In this document: one piece after another, positions 38,080-38,669 of the stretch
How positions within the stretch are numbered: the stretch's first letter is position 1
Layout: every line of letters begins with the position of its first letter
NCBI GenBank assembly: GCA_019115785.1
Contig: DXCX01000084.1
Coordinates: 1 to 38,669 of the forward strand
DNA from: Candidatus Intestinimonas merdavium
Lineage (GTDB): Bacteria > Bacillota > Clostridia > Oscillospirales > Oscillospiraceae
Length of the DNA: 38,669 bases
Reading direction: 5' to 3'
The notes under the pieces: model-generated
Databases searched by the model: none
Told to the model about the DNA's origin: nothing
What the model saw: the letters and a program-made list of their open reading frames with translations, nothing else
Translations under genes and position numbers: made by a program

Positions 38080-38094
38080 GGAGGCGGATTCTTT

Positions 38095-38669
38095 TTGGAA
38101 GTATTGGAAAACAGTGTGGTGGGGCGGCTTTTGCTCTCCATCTGGTATGTGGTGTACCGCTGGTATGAGGGCAGCGGGCTGTGCCGGCTCCTCCGGGGCG
38201 TATCCCGGGTGTGGACCGGCTGGTTCCATGGCAGCGCCCTCATGGGCCTGCTGGTCCGGGACGGCATGTTCCCCAAGGCCTGGCGGGACAGCTTCTTCTG
38301 CGGCCTGGCCGAGACCCTCATCAACCTTCCCGCCGCCATCCTTCACTGGATCTACCGGAAGGGAAAGCCCCTGTTTGACCACAGCTTTTTCGCCCAGCTG
38401 GGCTTTGCCATGGGCAACCAGATGCCCAGCGCCATCGGCTGGCTCATGCTGGGCATCATGCTCTACCCCTACGAGGGGTGGGACAACCGGTACTCCCTCA
38501 TGGGCTTTGTCCTCATGGCCCTGCTGCTGGTGGTGGGCGGCATGGGGAACCGGGGGCTGCGGGTGGACCTGAAGAGCGTGGGCCCCTACCCCCTCATCTT
38601 CGCCGGCGCCGTGTGCCTGGCCTGGCCGGTGTCCTACTCCTCCACCCTCTCCATGCGCTTTCTCTTCTT
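38095..38669 (+). CDS. Polytopic membrane protein, possibly O-antigen ligase/polymerase-like (partial)
   Basis: 191 codons are visible; the gene runs past the window end. The likely start is a TTG at 38095, about 10 nt after AAGGAGG (MEVLENSVVGRLLLSIWYVV). Hydrophobic helices are predicted near about 85-95, 100-120 (FFAQLGFAMGN... WLMLGIML), 130-148 (LMGFVLMALLLVVGGMG) and 165-180 (YPLIFAGAVCLAW). Proteins of this layout next to wall glycosyltransferases in this lineage are often annotated as O-antigen ligase family. The diagnostic C-terminal half is not in view, so the family call is tentative. Confidence 0.55.
   Translation, partial: MEVLENSVVGRLLLSIWYVVYRWYEGSGLCRLLRGVSRVWTGWFHGSALMGLLVRDGMFPKAWRDSFFCGLAETLINLPAAILHWIYRKGKPLFDHSFFAQLGFAMGNQMPSAIGWLMLGIMLYPYEGWDNRYSLMGFVLMALLLVVGGMGNRGLRVDLKSVGPYPLIFAGAVCLAWPVSYSSTLSMRFLF

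Overview
The window is high-GC DNA (roughly 60-68% outside the islands) with Gram-positive style AGGAGG ribosome sites and TTGACA/TATAAT promoters. It looks like a chromosome segment of an anaerobic gut clostridium of the Oscillospiraceae (Flavonifractor / Pseudoflavonifractor / Intestinimonas type). This lineage call is inference from gene content and composition; no 16S gene is present.

Layout. (1) 1-4595: the int-proximal end of an integrative element or prophage of lower GC. It holds a PD-(D/E)XK nuclease, small phage-type proteins on both strands, a ribbon-helix-helix regulator downstream of three AT-rich palindromes, and a tyrosine recombinase with an XRE-type helix-turn-helix inserted in it. 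The element abuts the 3' end of a tRNA-Leu(GAG) gene, the likely attachment site. (2) 4783-10220: ordinary chromosomal genes: a small DUF-type protein, a D-2-hydroxyacid dehydrogenase, a cytidylate-kinase-like protein, a MATE exporter, a GNAT acetyltransferase and an Eis-type acetyltransferase. (3) 10436-28958: a complete ethanolamine-utilisation microcompartment locus in the order eutG-like ADH, eutS, eutP, eutV, eutW, eutA, eutB, eutC, eutL, eutK-like, eutE, eutM, eutM, eutT, eutJ, an unassigned eut protein, eutN, pduS-like, pduT-like, eutH, eutQ. (4) 28987-29534: a cobalamin riboswitch with its own promoter and terminators but no B12 gene behind it. (5) 29627-34636: yaaA, a Na/Pi cotransporter behind a leader with an attenuator, a collapsed diguanylate-cyclase pseudogene, a tRNA-dihydrouridine synthase and a nitroreductase. 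(6) 34755-36876: a low-GC type II restriction-modification pair. (7) 37057-38669: a family 2 glycosyltransferase and the start of a polytopic membrane protein.

How the eut genes work together. EutH admits ethanolamine. EutBC, the AdoCbl-dependent lyase, splits it inside a shell made of EutS, EutL, EutM, EutM, EutK-like, EutN and PduT-like proteins. EutA reactivates the lyase and EutT makes AdoCbl. EutE oxidises acetaldehyde to acetyl-CoA and the EutG-like ADH reduces acetaldehyde to ethanol. The PduS/PduT-like pair may move electrons across the shell. The kinase EutW and the ANTAR-type antiterminator EutV control expression. Three leaders (before eutG, eutS and eutA) each show two 6-nt-loop hairpins; the second overlaps the 5' arm of an intrinsic terminator, as expected for EutV substrates.

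The most interesting item is the orphan cobalamin riboswitch after eutQ. Its read-through region carries a strong hairpin whose loop (GACGUA) is identical to the first EutV-type loop in the eutA leader. This suggests a B12-controlled RNA that sequesters EutV, comparable to EutX of Enterococcus and Rli55 of Listeria, but in a different position and arrangement. Other points worth a second look are 9-nt in-frame repeats before two element genes, the HTH insertion in the integrase, an EutT lacking the cysteine-rich metal motif, and the Pi-transporter leader.
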